From Chitinophaga eiseniae (GTDB lineage: Bacteria; Bacteroidota; Bacteroidia; Chitinophagales; Chitinophagaceae): 64,000 bases of DNA. Every line of letters begins with the position of its first letter. Position 1 is the stretch's first letter. Of this stretch, positions 63,701 through 64,000 are shown in pieces. The stretch spans positions 248,001 to 312,000 of the forward strand of contig NZ_JABAHZ010000005.1 in NCBI RefSeq assembly GCF_012641265.1, in the 5' to 3' direction. Made by a program: the position numbers and the translations under genes. The notes beneath the pieces are model-generated. The model was not told the DNA's origin and did not search any database. It worked only from the letters and a program-made list of their open reading frames with translations.

Positions 63701-64000
63701 TCCAGGCTGTTTTGGTATCATCCTTTATACGGATAAAAGCACCATTAGGCCCTGCCAGCTCTCCATTCCAGTTAACCGCGAAATCGAAACCGGTGGTAGC
63801 TGTTTTTACTACCAGGCCGTTATAGTAGCTCTTTCCTCCTACTCCATAGAACGCCTGCGCAGAAAGCGCCGGCATATCCGGTGAAGCATAGGCAAAATAA
63901 CCTATGGCCTTATTAGCATACCACTGGCTCCACAGCATTGAGTCGCCCGACGGGATAGTCACAAAGTTGGTAGACAATAAATCATAGCGTCCATCGCTCC
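60747..64000 (-). CDS. Phage-tail-fibre-like repeat protein (5' end outside window)
   Basis: The frame stays open through the right edge (SDGRYDLLSTNFV before any start), so about 1083 C-terminal residues are visible and the N terminus is missing. Tail-fibre motifs are EGSNLYWTTARGDARYPLL, WAKIRGTPSTLAGYGIGDAA and two copies of TGAQTLADIGAAP. Two tandem modules of 349 residues follow each other (FLVSNGG(V/I)LRYRTGAQTL in both). The last 110 residues (ASFGSGVASVTINTTAVTAN, SRIFLTPVV, VEWMIVEPY) look like a receptor-facing or trimer-closing tip found on Bacteroidota phage tail proteins. No prophage genes are visible nearby, so it may be a surface or tail-like particle protein. Confidence 0.8.
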   Translation of the reverse strand, partial: SDGRYDLLSTNFVTIPSGDSMLWSQWYANKAIGYFAYASPDMPALSAQAFYGVGGKSYYNGLVVKTATTGFDFAVNWNGELAGPNGAFIRIKDDTKTAWSPWRELLFKDYADKSYIVNQKLVAQAASLWINGSAKIGDSVVLSGYSNNITEDSVLTTDINGKLKLVAGKWLPIGTTTSGMPEGSNLYWTTARGDARYPLLTGSYVDPTWLSILSWAKIRGTPSTLAGYGIGDAAPASGSMFYIQNQQTVAQTGANFWIAGGAVAGAFSSTAPTNVVADLMLYNGGLSAGNRRWSIYKSITETGTGNVGSNFNIARYSDAGGQIDVPLSINRSTGEVTLGTVNNEATDVDKFLVSNGGVLRYRTGAQTLADIGAAPSSGAGNYIQNGTTAQTANFNITGNGTFGSMASFAGGLQYTNATSNLENFGTAGVNVPSFTTRSTGTKTIWYNALSGTQADFATGIATGVLWNSIPQANLSYRFGFFAGTSEISQLFGDGSQIWAKSGRFTGWGGPANSGPAAEIGVPGGYAIFAGIDRTGTATYYPTILRGGSGTSDPTGKDFRIDASGYGFMAIPNYGAIGTNASGYLINTAGNFIQNQTTAAQSGVGFWTAGNGIANSLRTTAPIGQGDILLFNGGGITNANLRWTLYKSTTETGTGNVGSNFNIGRYTDAGALIDNPLSINRSTGEVTLGTVNNEATDVDKFLVSNGGILRYRTGAQTLADIGAAPLSGAGNYIQNGTAAQTANFNITGNGTFGSLASFAGGIQLTNGTSNLINYSNFGVVAPTFTTRSAGTKLVYYSTLSTAAVDYATGVETSHIWNSVPINSNTVGFKWYGGTTPVARLDGLGSLELVGQGRFRGWYTANGTGPAAELGFSGGVAALYGFDRTAGAYTTLRLGGGNSATGRYFDIDGTGYKFTNLANTKILGTDGLGYLVDNSGAFIQNGTSVQASSNFNISGAGVIGTTLNVGGQTTLNTVSVSGTTNMTGALTASGGVSTTAIKMKEGTANATMGVASFGSGVASVTINTTAVTANSRIFLTPVVTSSSPITGMTAPCLGPRVAGTSFTIFWTKEAVSSTGSVEWMIVEPY
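61740..62070 (-). repeat. Tandem module copy 2 of the tail-fibre-like gene (conserved core)
   Basis: This block matches 62787-63117 at a constant shift of 1047 bp (349 codons) with only scattered, mostly third-position differences. It encodes the GTVNNEATDVDKFLVSNGG and TGAQTLADIGAAP region. Confidence 0.85.
62787..63117 (-). repeat. Tandem module copy 1 of the tail-fibre-like gene (conserved core)
   Basis: Partner of 61740-62070. Outside these cores the two modules diverge more, especially in the segment that would form the variable face (WGGPANSGPAAEIG versus WYTANGTGPAAELG contexts). Confidence 0.85.

Noticed and set aside
60747..64000. Prophage call for the right end
   Set aside because: Only one tail-fibre-like gene is visible; no terminase, portal, capsid or integrase genes are in the window.

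Overview
The window looks like chromosomal DNA of a Bacteroidota species, most likely a Chitinophaga-like member of the Chitinophagaceae. This rests on three ECF-sigma/FecR/SusC/SusD sets, type IX secretion (T9SS) sorting domains with PorP/SprF partners, DUF4157 and DUF4302 proteins, weak Shine-Dalgarno use and several matches to the Bacteroidota -7 promoter motif TAnnTTTG. The genus is an inference from protein style. No rRNA, tRNA, CRISPR array, insertion sequence or replication origin was seen.

Layout. 1-6116 (minus): ECF sigma, FecR, STN-type SusC and a SusD that runs off the left edge. 6585-16126 (plus, divergent from the first set): ECF sigma, FecR, SusC, SusD, an Mx1-type zinc metallopeptidase lipoprotein and a DUF4302 lipoprotein. 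16157-35038 (plus, continuing with only 30 bp between): a surface-secretion island made of a 2975-residue three-module beta-helix protein with a type B (CHU_C) sorting domain, a 118-residue protein that is little more than a type A sorting domain, a 1369-residue IgGFc-binding/PKD protein with another type B domain, PorP/SprF, a PorE-like OmpA protein, a second PorP/SprF, a collagen-like lipoprotein and an ECF sigma factor with no FecR. 35057-37804 (minus): two related proteins sharing short N-terminal repeats and DUF4157 sequence, resembling cargo of extracellular contractile injection systems (eCIS), with no injection machinery in view. 38097-39104 (plus): a YhcG/DUF1016 PD-(D/E)XK nuclease. 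39184-47727 (minus): a third ECF sigma/FecR/SusC/SusD set ending in a TlpA-like thioredoxin.

47937-60659 is a mixed region: an S41 peptidase; a MarR repressor with rifamycin phosphotransferase (rph); a divergent HxlR/SDR pair; ferritin; a small membrane protein; an atypical SDR; a GH92 mannosidase-like enzyme; a divergent MBL-hydrolase/HxlR pair; and a GH43 enzyme. 60747-64000 (minus) is a phage-tail-fibre-like repeat protein whose 5' end lies beyond the right edge.

How it fits together. In each Sus set a ligand at the SusC/SusD pair should signal through the STN domain to FecR and release the ECF sigma factor. The 16-35 kb island appears to encode its own T9SS substrates together with matching outer-membrane partners. 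The most unusual content is this PUL-plus-T9SS island and the DUF4157 pair. Regulatory palindromes over the marR-rph promoter and hairpins in all three fecR-susC gaps are the best non-coding signals.
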